From: JAJEFO01 sp965214325
GTDB lineage: Bacteria > Pseudomonadota > Alphaproteobacteria > Rhodobacterales > Rhodobacteraceae
Direction: 5' to 3'
DNA length: 64,000 nt
Assembly: GCA_965214325.1 (NCBI GenBank)
Contig: CBDCBG010000006.1
Coordinates: forward strand, 2,294,001-2,358,000
A model generated the notes under the pieces. It searched no databases and was not told where the DNA came from. It saw nothing but the letters and a program-made list of their open reading frames with translations. The stretch's first letter is position 1. The number at the start of each line of letters is the position of its first letter. The position numbers and the translations under genes were made by a program. Below are positions 26,080 through 35,676 of this stretch, piece after piece.

Positions 26080-27546
26080 ATGAAAAGACCCCATATCATG
26101 AGCACCCTCATGAGTGCTACGATCCTTGCGGCGGGACTGGGTGGCGTGCCCGCCATGTCCGCCGACATCACCATCACGATGGCGGCCCCCGACTGGCCCC
26201 CGACCCGCTTCATGAAGGAGCATTTCGACCAGACCTACACTTCGCCGGCCGGTCACAACACGACGCTGGACATGGACTTCATCCCCTGGCCCAGCTTCTA
26301 CGAACGTGTCGCCGCCTCGCTCACGTCGGGTGAGCAAAAGTACCAGATGATCGTCACCGACAGCCAGTGGCTCGGTGCCTTTGTCGAAGGCGGATTCTAT
26401 CTGAACCTGACGGACAAGATCAAGGAAGACCCTGAGCTGAATGCGATCATGCAGGACCTGCATCCTGCACTGGTCTCGGCCTATTCGACCTATCCGCACC
26501 GCACCCGCGCCCAGCTTGAAGAGGCCGGCGAGGTGCCCGCGCCCGGCGTGAACTACTACGGCTTCCCGCAGTTTCCGGACACCTATGTCACCTTCTACCG
26601 CGAAGACATCTTCTGCGATGAAGGGGAGATGGCGGCGTTTCAGGAGAAATACGGAGCGAACCTGCCGTGCAGTTACGAAGACTGGCAGGACACCGACTGG
26701 ACCAAGTGGGGCCAGATCGGAGAGTTCTTCCAGCGCGACGCAGGCGAGATGCTGGCCGGGGAGGAACTGAGCGAACCGTTCTACGGCATCGCCTATCAGG
26801 CCGGAAAGGGCTACGACTTCTCGACGATGCAGGCCAACGCCTTCATCTGGCAGCAAGGCGGTGATATCTGGGACGAGTCCAAGGCGCCCGAAGCCCAGGC
26901 CGAAGGCGTGGTGAACTCGGACGTGGCCGTCGCCGCTTTCGACGAGTATCTGAGCTACCTCCAGTACATGCCGCCTGTCGCCCAGACCGGTCAGATGGAC
27001 ATCTTCGTCATCCAGGACCTGTACATGCAGGGCAAGGTCGGCGCGATCATCGACTGGGTGGGCCTTGGCGAACCGGTACTCGACCCGAGCGCCTCCACAG
27101 TGCACGACAGGTCGGCCTTCGGACCGGCGCCCGGCACGCGGCAGTCGGACGGCTCGATAGACCGGACCGGAAATATCGGCGGCCAGCCCTTCGTTCTCAC
27201 CACGTGGAATTCGGACGAGGTCGTTGGCGAGGCGCTGAACGTCGTGAAGTGGTGGCTGAAGCCCGAGACTCAGCTTGAAGCGGTCAAGAACGGAGGCCAG
27301 TCGGGCCTGGTGAGCGTGATGGCCATGTCGGAATACAACGACTTGCGCCCGTGGAACCGTGCGCATGTCGAGATGATCGACTGGCAGAAGGACGTCTGGC
27401 ACATCCCTGAATTCTTCGAAATGCTGACGCAGCAGCAGGAAGAGTTCGACAAGGCGATCACCGGCCAGATCTCGGCCAAGGAGGCACTCGACGCCGTCGC
27501 GGAGTTCCAGCAGGAACTCCTCGAAGACATCGGGATGATCGAGTAA
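26080..27546 (+). CDS. Sugar ABC transporter substrate-binding protein
   Basis: 488 residues. The N-terminus is a classical signal peptide (MKRPHIM, a hydrophobic stretch, cleavage probably after AMS-A near residue 28), so it is periplasmic. The body is of the maltose/glycerol-type family 1 fold, rich in aromatic residues that could line a polyol site (AAPDWPPTRFMKE, NYYGFPQFPDTYVTFY, IDWVGLGEP). Two cysteines flank FCDEGEMAAFQEKYGANLPC and may form a disulphide. ATG at 26080 follows TGGAGGAG. The ligand is unknown; a tetritol/tetrulose or related polyol is suggested by the neighbours. Confidence 0.93.
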   Translation: MKRPHIMSTLMSATILAAGLGGVPAMSADITITMAAPDWPPTRFMKEHFDQTYTSPAGHNTTLDMDFIPWPSFYERVAASLTSGEQKYQMIVTDSQWLGAFVEGGFYLNLTDKIKEDPELNAIMQDLHPALVSAYSTYPHRTRAQLEEAGEVPAPGVNYYGFPQFPDTYVTFYREDIFCDEGEMAAFQEKYGANLPCSYEDWQDTDWTKWGQIGEFFQRDAGEMLAGEELSEPFYGIAYQAGKGYDFSTMQANAFIWQQGGDIWDESKAPEAQAEGVVNSDVAVAAFDEYLSYLQYMPPVAQTGQMDIFVIQDLYMQGKVGAIIDWVGLGEPVLDPSASTVHDRSAFGPAPGTRQSDGSIDRTGNIGGQPFVLTTWNSDEVVGEALNVVKWWLKPETQLEAVKNGGQSGLVSVMAMSEYNDLRPWNRAHVEMIDWQKDVWHIPEFFEMLTQQQEEFDKAITGQISAKEALDAVAEFQQELLEDIGMIE

Positions 27547-27563
27547 GCGGTCATTCCCTGCAG

Positions 27564-27583
27564 GGTCCGGCTTCGGCCGGACC
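27564..27583 (+). terminator. UUCG-capped hairpin between binding protein and permease
   Basis: GGTCCGGC and GCCGGACC form a perfect 8-bp stem closed by the very stable loop TTCG. There is no strong T run. It lies 17 bases after the binding-protein stop and 40 before the permease start. It probably stabilises the upstream mRNA or partly terminates transcription so that binding protein is made in excess. Confidence 0.65.
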
Positions 27584-27623
27584 TTGCCTTCCCAACTTTT
27601 CCTTGCGAGGACGGGCATTTCGA

Positions 27624-28541
27624 ATGGCGGACGCAGCATCTACCAGGGGCGGCTTCGGCGCTTGGCTACTGGACCCGAAACGCCGGGGCGCGCTGCTTGT
27701 CACGCCTGCGATTCTCATACTCTTCGTGATGAACATCTTCCCGCTTCTCTGGTCCTTCGGGCTGAGTTTCTTCAACTACAAGGCGTCCAGCCAACGCGTG
27801 CCGAGGTTCCGCGGTCTCGACAACTACGGTGACGTCTTGACGGACGACAAGGTCTGGGAACGGTTCCAGACCACCGCGGTCATCGTCGGATCCTCGGTCA
27901 TATTGCAGTTGATCGTCGGTTTTCTGCTGGCGCTCCTGTTCGCAAAGGCATTTCCTTTGCGTCGCATCGTCTTGATGCTGGTTCTCGCGCCGATGATGCT
28001 GTCATTCGTCTCCGTCGGCGTGTTCTTCAAGCTGTTCTACGAACCCACCTTCGGCGTTGTCAGCTACGTGCTGAACAATTTCACCTCGGAACCGTTCGTC
28101 ATGCTCGGCTCGCCGCAAGGCGCCATCATCGGGATCGTGATTGCGGACGCCTGGATGTGGTCGCCCTTCGTGTTGCTCCTGGTGCTCGCCGGTCTCGTCT
28201 CGGTTCCGAAATATCTCTATGAGGCAGCCGAGATCGATCGGGCCAGCAAATGGCGCACCTTCCGGACGATCACGTTCCCGTACATCAAGTCGCTGCTGCT
28301 GCTCGCCGTGCTGTTCCGCACGATCGAGACGTTCAAGCTCTTTGACATTGTCTACATAATCACGGAGGGCGGGCCGGGTTCCTCGACCGAGACGATCGCG
28401 GTCTATCTCTACCGGACGGCCTTCCAGTTCTTCAAGACAAGCCAGTCCTCGGCGCTTGCCTATTTCGTGCTGTTCATCGTGATCGTGCTGACCAACCTGT
28501 ACCTGTACGCCGTCAACCGGCGCGCGGAGGAAGCGGACTGA
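27624..28541 (+). CDS. Sugar ABC transporter permease 1
   Basis: A 305-residue MalF-type permease with six predicted membrane helices. LLVTPAILILFVMNIFPLLW is the first, and the EAA loop, which docks to an ATPase, reads YEAAEIDRASKWRTFRTITFP near residue 205. ATG at 27624 is preferred to an upstream TTG. The stop overlaps the next start by 1 base (TGATG). Confidence 0.94.
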   Translation: MADAASTRGGFGAWLLDPKRRGALLVTPAILILFVMNIFPLLWSFGLSFFNYKASSQRVPRFRGLDNYGDVLTDDKVWERFQTTAVIVGSSVILQLIVGFLLALLFAKAFPLRRIVLMLVLAPMMLSFVSVGVFFKLFYEPTFGVVSYVLNNFTSEPFVMLGSPQGAIIGIVIADAWMWSPFVLLLVLAGLVSVPKYLYEAAEIDRASKWRTFRTITFPYIKSLLLLAVLFRTIETFKLFDIVYIITEGGPGSSTETIAVYLYRTAFQFFKTSQSSALAYFVLFIVIVLTNLYLYAVNRRAEEAD

Positions 28542-29410
28542 TGGCCCGGAGACATCGCGAGATCGGCAAGGCTGGCTGGGGCTATACCGCCATCGCCTCC
28601 GTCGTGGGGCTGGCCTATTTCTTCCCGGTGCTCTGGATCATCCTGACCTCCTTCAAGTCGCGGACCGATGCCCTTGCCGTGCCGCCGAAGCTGATCTTCA
28701 CGCCCACCTTCGACAACTTCACAAGCGTCTTCTACCGTGCGTCGATCACCACGGGCACCTCCCAGGCAACCGACATGGGGCTCTATTTCTTCAACTCGAT
28801 CTTCATCGCCTTCACGTCGGTTGGGCTGGCACTGATCGTCGGCACGCTCGCTGCCTATGCCTTCTCGCGCTATCCGCTGCGGGGCAACGACACATACCTC
28901 TTCATCATTCTGACCACCCGGATGATGCCGCCCATCGTCGTCATCATCCCCATCTTCCTGATGTTCAGGCTCAGCGGCCTGGCTGGCACCTACTGGGGAA
29001 TCATCCTGCTCTACACCGCTTTCAACATTCCCTTCTCGGTCTGGCTGGTGAAATCGTTCTTCGACGAACTGAACCCCGAGATAGAGGATGCCGCGCGCAT
29101 GGACGGCGCGAACGAGCGGCGGGTGTTCTTCAACTTCTGCATTCCTCAGATTCTCGCTGGGCTCTCGGCCACTTTCGTCTTCGGCCTGATCCTGACCTGG
29201 AACGAGTTCCTCTTCGCGCTTCTCCTGACCGGAGTGGAGACCCGCACCGTGCCTGTCGCGATGGCGCGCACCCTCGGCGGAGAGGTTGGCGTGGACTACG
29301 GGCTCCTGGCAGCGATCGTCACTCTCTTCCTGATCCCGATCTTCTTTGTCACCTTCCTGTTGCAGAACCAGCTTCTGCGAGGGGTCACTTTCGGAACGGT
29401 CAAGAAATAA
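28541..29410 (+). CDS. Sugar ABC transporter permease 2
   Basis: A 289-residue MalG-type permease with six membrane helices. FFPVLWIILTSFKSRTDAL is the N-terminal signature, and the EAA loop reads IEDAARMDGANERRVFFNFCIP near residue 182. It overlaps both neighbours by one base, so it is tightly coupled to permease 1 and ATPase 2. Confidence 0.94.
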   Translation: MARRHREIGKAGWGYTAIASVVGLAYFFPVLWIILTSFKSRTDALAVPPKLIFTPTFDNFTSVFYRASITTGTSQATDMGLYFFNSIFIAFTSVGLALIVGTLAAYAFSRYPLRGNDTYLFIILTTRMMPPIVVIIPIFLMFRLSGLAGTYWGIILLYTAFNIPFSVWLVKSFFDELNPEIEDAARMDGANERRVFFNFCIPQILAGLSATFVFGLILTWNEFLFALLLTGVETRTVPVAMARTLGGEVGVDYGLLAAIVTLFLIPIFFVTFLLQNQLLRGVTFGTVKK

Positions 29411-30507
29411 TGACGATCGAGCTCAAGAAACTGACAAAGCGCTTCGGGTCGCTGACCGCTGTCGACGCCATCGACCTCGAGGTCCTGGATGACGAGGTTC
29501 TCTGCCTGCTCGGTCCATCCGGGTGCGGCAAGACCACGACGCTCCGCATGGTGGCCGGTCTCGAAACGGCCACCGAAGGCGACGTGATGCTTGGCGGCAG
29601 GCGCGTCAACGATCTGGCCCCGCGCGATCGCAACGTGGCAATGTCGTTCCAGTTCTACGCGCTCTACCCCTCGCTCACGGTGGCCGAAAACCTTGCCTAT
29701 CCGCTCCATGCCGAAAGGCTTTCCGCAGCTGAAATCGAACGGCGCGTCGCACAGGTGTCGAAAACGCTGCAACTTGAACCCATTCTGGACCGCAGGCCCA
29801 GCCAGCTTGCGGAGGGCGAAAAGCAACGAGTCGCCGTCGGCCGCTCGATCATCCGCGACCCGGCGTGCTTTCTCTTTGACGAACCGCTCTCGCGCCTCGA
29901 CGTGCAGCTCCGCGAAGAGATGCGCGGCGAAATCAAGGAGGTCCTCCAGGACCTGTCGCGCCCCGCCGTCATCGTGACCCACGACCAGCTCGAAGCCCTG
30001 ACGATGGCCGACCGGATCGCCGTGATGCGCGACGGGCGGATCGAGCAGGTGGACACACCCCACAACGTCTTCCAGCACCCCGCGAACCTCTTTGTCGCGG
30101 GCTTCATCGGGACGCCCCAGATGAACCTGCTTCCGGCGACACTGGAGGGTTCGGACAGCCATGGCTTCGCGAATTTCGCGTTCGAAGGCGGGCAATCCCT
30201 GAGAATCAAGATCGATCCCGCCGTGTCGCGCCTGTCGCCCGGATCGAAGGTAACCCTCGGGATCAGGCCTCGGAACCTCGAGATGATCCACGAACCCACC
30301 GAAGACAGCCTCTCGACCAAGATCGACATGGTCGAACCGATGGGGGCCGAGACCCTCGCCCATATGCGTGATGGGCATCACGATCTGAGACTGGTCACCG
30401 ACTGGCGCGTGCCGCTTGCCGAAGGTGGCGAGGTTCACACCCGATTCCCTCCGGGCGTCACCCATGTCTTCACCGAAGACGAACAGGTCTTGAGGAGCTT
30501 GTCATGA
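29410..30507 (+). CDS. Sugar ABC transporter ATPase 2 (MalK type), degenerate signature motif
   Basis: 365 residues. Walker A is GPSGCGKTTT (35-44), Walker B is FLFDEP with the catalytic Glu, and the switch His191 is present in VTHDQLEA. The signature motif reads LAEGEKQR (133-140) instead of LSGGQ: the conserved Ser is Ala and the first Gly is Glu. ATPase 1 has the opposite pattern. The C-terminal regulatory/TOBE region is normal (IGTPQMNLLPATLEG, LGIRPRNLEM). It overlaps permease 2 by 1 base and the next small gene by 4. Confidence 0.95.
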   Translation: MTIELKKLTKRFGSLTAVDAIDLEVLDDEVLCLLGPSGCGKTTTLRMVAGLETATEGDVMLGGRRVNDLAPRDRNVAMSFQFYALYPSLTVAENLAYPLHAERLSAAEIERRVAQVSKTLQLEPILDRRPSQLAEGEKQRVAVGRSIIRDPACFLFDEPLSRLDVQLREEMRGEIKEVLQDLSRPAVIVTHDQLEALTMADRIAVMRDGRIEQVDTPHNVFQHPANLFVAGFIGTPQMNLLPATLEGSDSHGFANFAFEGGQSLRIKIDPAVSRLSPGSKVTLGIRPRNLEMIHEPTEDSLSTKIDMVEPMGAETLAHMRDGHHDLRLVTDWRVPLAEGGEVHTRFPPGVTHVFTEDEQVLRSLS

Positions 30508-30791
30508 CCGCGGCACAGGCGAAGACGATCGAACGGTGCATTATCGGGCTCTGCGTCATTTCCATCCTGTTCATCTTCCAGCCGTTTTCGCTGCAGCTCT
30601 TCTCGATTGGCTGCGTCGCAGCGGTGATCGGCGCGCTGGCCTTCAACCTCGTGCCGCTCTGCCGGGAGGGGGTGCCGTTGCGCGCCCTGCGCAAGGCCGT
30701 GATCATCGTGCTGATCATCCTCGCCGTCGCCGCCGCACTCGGCGTCGGAACGGCGTTCCTCTACGTCGAATACCTCGAAACCCTGCGATGA
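30504..30791 (+). CDS. Small membrane protein of the sugar transporter operon
   Basis: A 95-residue protein with three hydrophobic stretches (about residues 13-30, 33-52 and 66-88) and a short arginine-rich loop between the second and third. It overlaps the ATPase 2 stop by 4 bases and is preceded by GAGGAG, so it is certainly translated with the importer. Small membrane proteins also accompany some glycerol-type importers (DUF2160), but I cannot place this one in that family. It may be an accessory subunit. Confidence 0.8.
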   Translation: MTAAQAKTIERCIIGLCVISILFIFQPFSLQLFSIGCVAAVIGALAFNLVPLCREGVPLRALRKAVIIVLIILAVAAALGVGTAFLYVEYLETLR

Positions 30792-31036
30792 GGGGCTTCG
30801 CCGGTTCCGTTGCCGGGCAATGCATTCACGACACTCCCGGTCGCCCGGTCACGGCGGTCCCGGAAGGCGGCATCCTGAAATTCATCGACGAGACCAGGCT
30901 TGCCGAAGCGGGCACGGCGGGCAGAACCGTCGCCAATCTCGCCAAGCCCGGTCGAAGGACCTGCGCCGCCGGGGCTGCCGGCGATGTCGGGAAGGCCGAT
31001 TTCTTCCTGAATCCCACGACCCGCCGGCTCCGATGA
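30788..31036 (+). CDS. 83-residue protein of unknown function, translationally coupled on both sides
   Basis: The frame starts at the ATG of ATGA overlapping the stop of the small membrane protein and ends in the TGA of ATGA overlapping the start of the Tm-1-like gene. This double 4-base coupling makes it likely to be translated. The protein starts MRGFAGSVAGQCIHDTPG and contains GGILKFIDETRLAEAG and two cysteines. I recognise no family. It could be a remnant of a gene once longer, kept in frame as a translational bridge. Confidence 0.55.
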   Translation: MRGFAGSVAGQCIHDTPGRPVTAVPEGGILKFIDETRLAEAGTAGRTVANLAKPGRRTCAAGAAGDVGKADFFLNPTTRRLR

Positions 31037-32217
31037 TCGCGGCGGTTGCAGGCACGTTCGATACCAAGGGCAAGGAACTCTCATACATCGCCGGCCTTGT
31101 CCGATCAGCTGGGCTGGAGGTGCGAACCGTCGATCTAAGCACCGCCGGAGCAAGCCGCGCCGATGTCTCCGCCAAGAAGGTCGCCGCCTGCCACCCGGAC
31201 GGCGCCGCGGCAGTGCTGGGACAGGCCGACCGAGGTGCAGCGGTCTCAGCCATGTCGCTGGCGTTCGAGAACTATGTCCGGAACGCTGACTGGATCGGCG
31301 GCATGATCGGCGCCGGCGGATCCGGCGGAACGGCCCTCTTGGCGCCTGCCATGCGCGCCTTGCGCGTCGGCACCCCGAAGGTCCTGGTCTCGACCGTCGC
31401 CAGCGGCAACGTCGCGCCCTATGTAGGGCCGAGCGATATCGCCATGATCAATTCAGTCACCGACGTGCAGGGTCTCAACGTCATCTCTGCGCGCGTGCTT
31501 GGCAACGCGGCCCATGCGCTCGTCGGCATGATGCGGCATGAGGTGCCGGCGGTTGCCTCGAAACCCGCCATTGGCCTGACCATGTTCGGCGTCACGACAA
31601 CTGCCGTCAGTCACGTTGCCGATGCACTGGCCGCCGAATTCGACCCGATTGTCTTCCACGCCACCGGGACTGGCGGGCGCTCGATGGAGAAACTCGTGGA
31701 CAGCGGCATGATGGAGGCGGTCGTTGATCTCACGACGACCGAAGTGGCGGACATGCTGGCGGGCGGCGTGTTCCCCGCGACAGAAGACCGGTTCGGTGCC
31801 GTGATCCGGACCGGCGTGCCATTCGTCGGATCGGTCGGCGCGCTCGACATGGTGAATTTCGGGGCACGCGACACCCTGCCGGAGAGATTCGCCGGCAGGC
31901 AGTTTCACGTCCACAACCCGCAGGTGACGCTGATGCGGACCACGGCCGAGGAAAACGATCGCTTCGCCGCGTGGATCGCGGCGCGGCTGAACGAGATGAG
32001 CGGCCCGGTACGGTTTCTAGTCCCCGAGCTGGGTGTTTCGGCGCTGGACGCACCGGGTCAGCCGTTCCACGACCCGAACGCGCTAGCCGCCCTCGCGGAC
32101 CGGCTGAATGCCGACATGAAGCCGACGCAAGACCGGAAGCTGATTTCGGTGCCCCACAACCTCGACACGACCGAGTTCGCCGAGGCCGCGCTGGCCGCCC
32201 TGGGAGAGATATCCTGA
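31033..32217 (+). CDS. Tm-1-like ATP-binding domain protein (UPF0261)
   Basis: A 394-residue protein of the UPF0261/Tm-1 N-terminal family, whose plant relative Tm-1 binds ATP and inhibits a tobamovirus replicase; the bacterial role is unknown. Landmarks are AVAGTFDTKGKELSYI at the N-terminus, IGAGGSGGTALLAPAM, VLVSTVASGNVAPYVG and HATGTGGRSMEKLVDSG. It overlaps the next gene, a PEP-hydrolase-like barrel, by one base. In plants and fungi these two domains are fused. Confidence 0.92.
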   Translation: MIAAVAGTFDTKGKELSYIAGLVRSAGLEVRTVDLSTAGASRADVSAKKVAACHPDGAAAVLGQADRGAAVSAMSLAFENYVRNADWIGGMIGAGGSGGTALLAPAMRALRVGTPKVLVSTVASGNVAPYVGPSDIAMINSVTDVQGLNVISARVLGNAAHALVGMMRHEVPAVASKPAIGLTMFGVTTTAVSHVADALAAEFDPIVFHATGTGGRSMEKLVDSGMMEAVVDLTTTEVADMLAGGVFPATEDRFGAVIRTGVPFVGSVGALDMVNFGARDTLPERFAGRQFHVHNPQVTLMRTTAEENDRFAAWIAARLNEMSGPVRFLVPELGVSALDAPGQPFHDPNALAALADRLNADMKPTQDRKLISVPHNLDTTEFAEAALAALGEIS

Positions 32218-33050
32218 TGCGCATCCCCCGTTCCGAAATCCTCGCCCGACTGCACGCCAAGATCGCGGCCGGACAGCCTGTCATTGGCGGTGGCGCGGGC
32301 ACCGGCCTTTCCGCGCGTTGCGAGGAAGCCGGCGGGATCGACCTGATCGTCATATACAACTCGGGACGCTACCGAATGGCCGGGCGCGGCTCGCTGGCCG
32401 GCATGTTGGCCTACGGCAACGCGAACGAGATCGTCCTGGACATGGCCAAGGAGGTGCTCCCGGCAGTCAAGGACACGCCGGTTCTGGCGGGCGTCAACGG
32501 CACCGATCCTTTCATGATCCGCGACAGTTTCCTCAATGAGCTGATTTCGCTCGGGTTCTCCGGCATCCAGAACTTCCCTACGGTTGGCCTCATAGACGGA
32601 ACCTTCCGCTCCAACATCGAGGAGACCGGCATGGGCTATTCGCTGGAGGTCGACCTGATCCGTGCGGCGCGAGAATTGGACCTCTTGACAACGCCTTACG
32701 CCTTCAGTCCGGACGATGCACATGCCATGGCGGACGCCGGGGCCGACATTGTCGTGGCCCATATGGGACTGACGACGGGCGGCGACATCGGTGCCGAAAC
32801 CGCTATTGACCTCGACCACTGCATCACGTCGATCAACGCGATGGCAGAAGCCGCGCGGGATGCCAATCCCGACATTATCGTGCTCTGTCACGGCGGCCCG
32901 ATCTCGATGCCGGACGATGCCCGGCATGTTCTTGACAGGACGACGGCTTGCCAAGGGTTCTACGGAGCAAGCTCGATGGAGCGACTGCCCTCTGAAACCG
33001 CTCTCGTTGCACAGACACGCGCCTTCACCGAAATCGGAGCAAAGAAATGA
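32217..33050 (+). CDS. Phosphoenolpyruvate-hydrolase-like TIM-barrel protein
   Basis: A 277-residue TIM barrel of the PEP mutase/isocitrate lyase-related PEP-hydrolase family. Landmarks are GGGAGTGLSARCEEAGGIDLI, YNSGRYRMAGRGSLAGM, VLAGVNGTDPF and FSGIQNFPTVGLIDG. The start ATG shares one base with the UPF0261 stop. A longer upstream frame is a shadow of that gene. Its chemistry in this locus is unknown; with UPF0261 it may form a two-component enzyme that removes or makes a carboxylated phospho-sugar. Confidence 0.9.
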   Translation: MRIPRSEILARLHAKIAAGQPVIGGGAGTGLSARCEEAGGIDLIVIYNSGRYRMAGRGSLAGMLAYGNANEIVLDMAKEVLPAVKDTPVLAGVNGTDPFMIRDSFLNELISLGFSGIQNFPTVGLIDGTFRSNIEETGMGYSLEVDLIRAARELDLLTTPYAFSPDDAHAMADAGADIVVAHMGLTTGGDIGAETAIDLDHCITSINAMAEAARDANPDIIVLCHGGPISMPDDARHVLDRTTACQGFYGASSMERLPSETALVAQTRAFTEIGAKK

Positions 33051-33445
33051 CCGGAACGTTCATGATGTCCGCCGAAACCCCTCTCGAGGAACTTGACTGG
33101 GGCAAACTCCGCTGGATGTCACACCCGCCATCGACCGGTGCCGGACAGCTCACCGTCATCGAAGTCAACATCAGGCCCGGCCACGGCCACGACTTTCACA
33201 AGCACCCCGACCAAGAAGAAGTGATCTACTGCGTTTCGGGCAGGGTGGAGCAATGGCTGGACCGGGAAAGACGCGTCCTTGGCCCCGGTGACAGCGTCTT
33301 TGTCGGAGCCGACGTTGTCCATGCCAGCTTCAACGTGGGCGACAGCGACGCACAGCTTCTCGCCATTCTCGGGCCGTGCGTCGGCGACCTGGGATACGAA
33401 CTGGTCGACGTGGCCGGCGATTCTCCCTGGAAGGACCTGCGCTAG
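33047..33445 (+). CDS. Cupin-domain protein
   Basis: A 132-residue single-domain cupin. Metal-binding motif 1 is GHGHDFHKHPDQEEVIYCVSG and motif 2 is PGDSVFVGADVVHASFN. It may be a small sugar isomerase or a ligand-binding protein. It overlaps the PEP-hydrolase-like gene by 4 bases and is the last gene of the rightward operon beginning at lacI. Confidence 0.9.
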   Translation: MTGTFMMSAETPLEELDWGKLRWMSHPPSTGAGQLTVIEVNIRPGHGHDFHKHPDQEEVIYCVSGRVEQWLDRERRVLGPGDSVFVGADVVHASFNVGDSDAQLLAILGPCVGDLGYELVDVAGDSPWKDLR

Positions 33446-33467
33446 GAAAGAGCCGGCGCACCGCGCG

Positions 33468-34634
33468 TCAGTCAGGCAGTTCGGGCGAACCGGCCGTCTC
33501 TTGCGGCGCCTCCCATTGACCGGTCTCGGCCGACTTCAGAACGGCGTCGGTTACAAGATCGGTCTTGTGTGCGTCCGCGAAAGTCGGTGCCGCGGGATCG
33601 CCGTCGAGACCGTTGATGAAATCCGCCGCCTGATGCACGAAGCTTTCGGCGTAGCCGATCGATAGCCCCGGCACCCACCAGTTGCCCATGTAAGGATGGT
33701 CGCCATCCGTCACGTGGATCGACCGCCATCCCCGTTCTGTCCCCTCGTCACCGTGATCGAACATCTGCAAGCGATGCAGGTCATGCAGATCCCAGATCAG
33801 CGAGGCGTCTTCGCCATTTATTTCGAGCGTGTAGAGCGCCTTGTGCCCACGGGCATAGCGCGTGGCCTCGAAGAGCGCCAACGACCCGTTGCCGAACCGC
33901 GCCATAAAGGCGCTGGCGTCGTCGATCCCCACCGGTTCGACCTTGCCGGTGATGTTGTGCTGCCGCTCCTTGATGAAAGTTTCGGTCATGGCGGTCACCT
34001 TGTCGATCCCGCCATTCAGCCACATCGCGGTGTCGATGCAATGCGCCAGAAGATCGCCGGTGACGCCCGATCCCGCCACGGCCTTGTCCAGCCGCCAGAG
34101 CGCCTCTCCCCCCTGCGGAAGATCATCGGCAATCGTCCAGTCCTGAAGAAATTGCGCACGGTAGTGGAAAATGCGGCCCAGCTTTCCGGAGTCGATCAAG
34201 TTCTTGGCGTGCCTCACCGCCGGAATGCGCCGGTAATTGTACCAGACCATGTTGGGTACACCTGCCCTTTCGACAGCGGCAACCATTTCGGCAGATTCCG
34301 CCGCCGTTCGACCGAGCGGCTTCTCGCACATCACCATCTTGCCCGCTTCGGCCGCGGCAATGGCGATATCGTGATGCATGTCGTTCGGGGCGGCGATGTC
34401 GATCAGGTCGATATCGTCCCGCGCAACCAATGCCTGCCAATCGGTCTCGACGCTGCCGTAGCCCCATTGGCCGGCAAACGCCTGGGCGCGGTCCTTGTTG
34501 CGCGCACAGACCGCGATCAGTTGCGGCTCATATCCGAGGTCGAAAAAGCGCGGAGCCTGGGTAAATGCATTGGAATGGGTGCGGCCCATGAAGCCATAGC
34601 CGACCGTACCGATCCGAAGCTTCCCTTTGTTCAT
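33468..34634 (-). CDS. Gfo/Idh/MocA-family sugar dehydrogenase
   Basis: A 388-residue NAD(P)-dependent dehydrogenase. The Rossmann motif is GTVGYGFMGRTHSNAF and the catalytic Lys motif MCEKPLGRTA lies near residue 96. A long substrate domain includes WYNYRRIPAVRHAKN. ATG at 34634 (MNKGKLRIGTV) is chosen over one six codons upstream; GGAGTGAATGAG precedes it. It starts one base after the stop of a sugar isomerase gene, forming a two-gene unit of the type that oxidises and rearranges a sugar or sugar glycoside. Confidence 0.92.
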   Translation of the reverse strand: MNKGKLRIGTVGYGFMGRTHSNAFTQAPRFFDLGYEPQLIAVCARNKDRAQAFAGQWGYGSVETDWQALVARDDIDLIDIAAPNDMHHDIAIAAAEAGKMVMCEKPLGRTAAESAEMVAAVERAGVPNMVWYNYRRIPAVRHAKNLIDSGKLGRIFHYRAQFLQDWTIADDLPQGGEALWRLDKAVAGSGVTGDLLAHCIDTAMWLNGGIDKVTAMTETFIKERQHNITGKVEPVGIDDASAFMARFGNGSLALFEATRYARGHKALYTLEINGEDASLIWDLHDLHRLQMFDHGDEGTERGWRSIHVTDGDHPYMGNWWVPGLSIGYAESFVHQAADFINGLDGDPAAPTFADAHKTDLVTDAVLKSAETGQWEAPQETAGSPELPD

Positions 34635-34635
34635 C

Positions 34636-35676
<1,041 letters not shown>

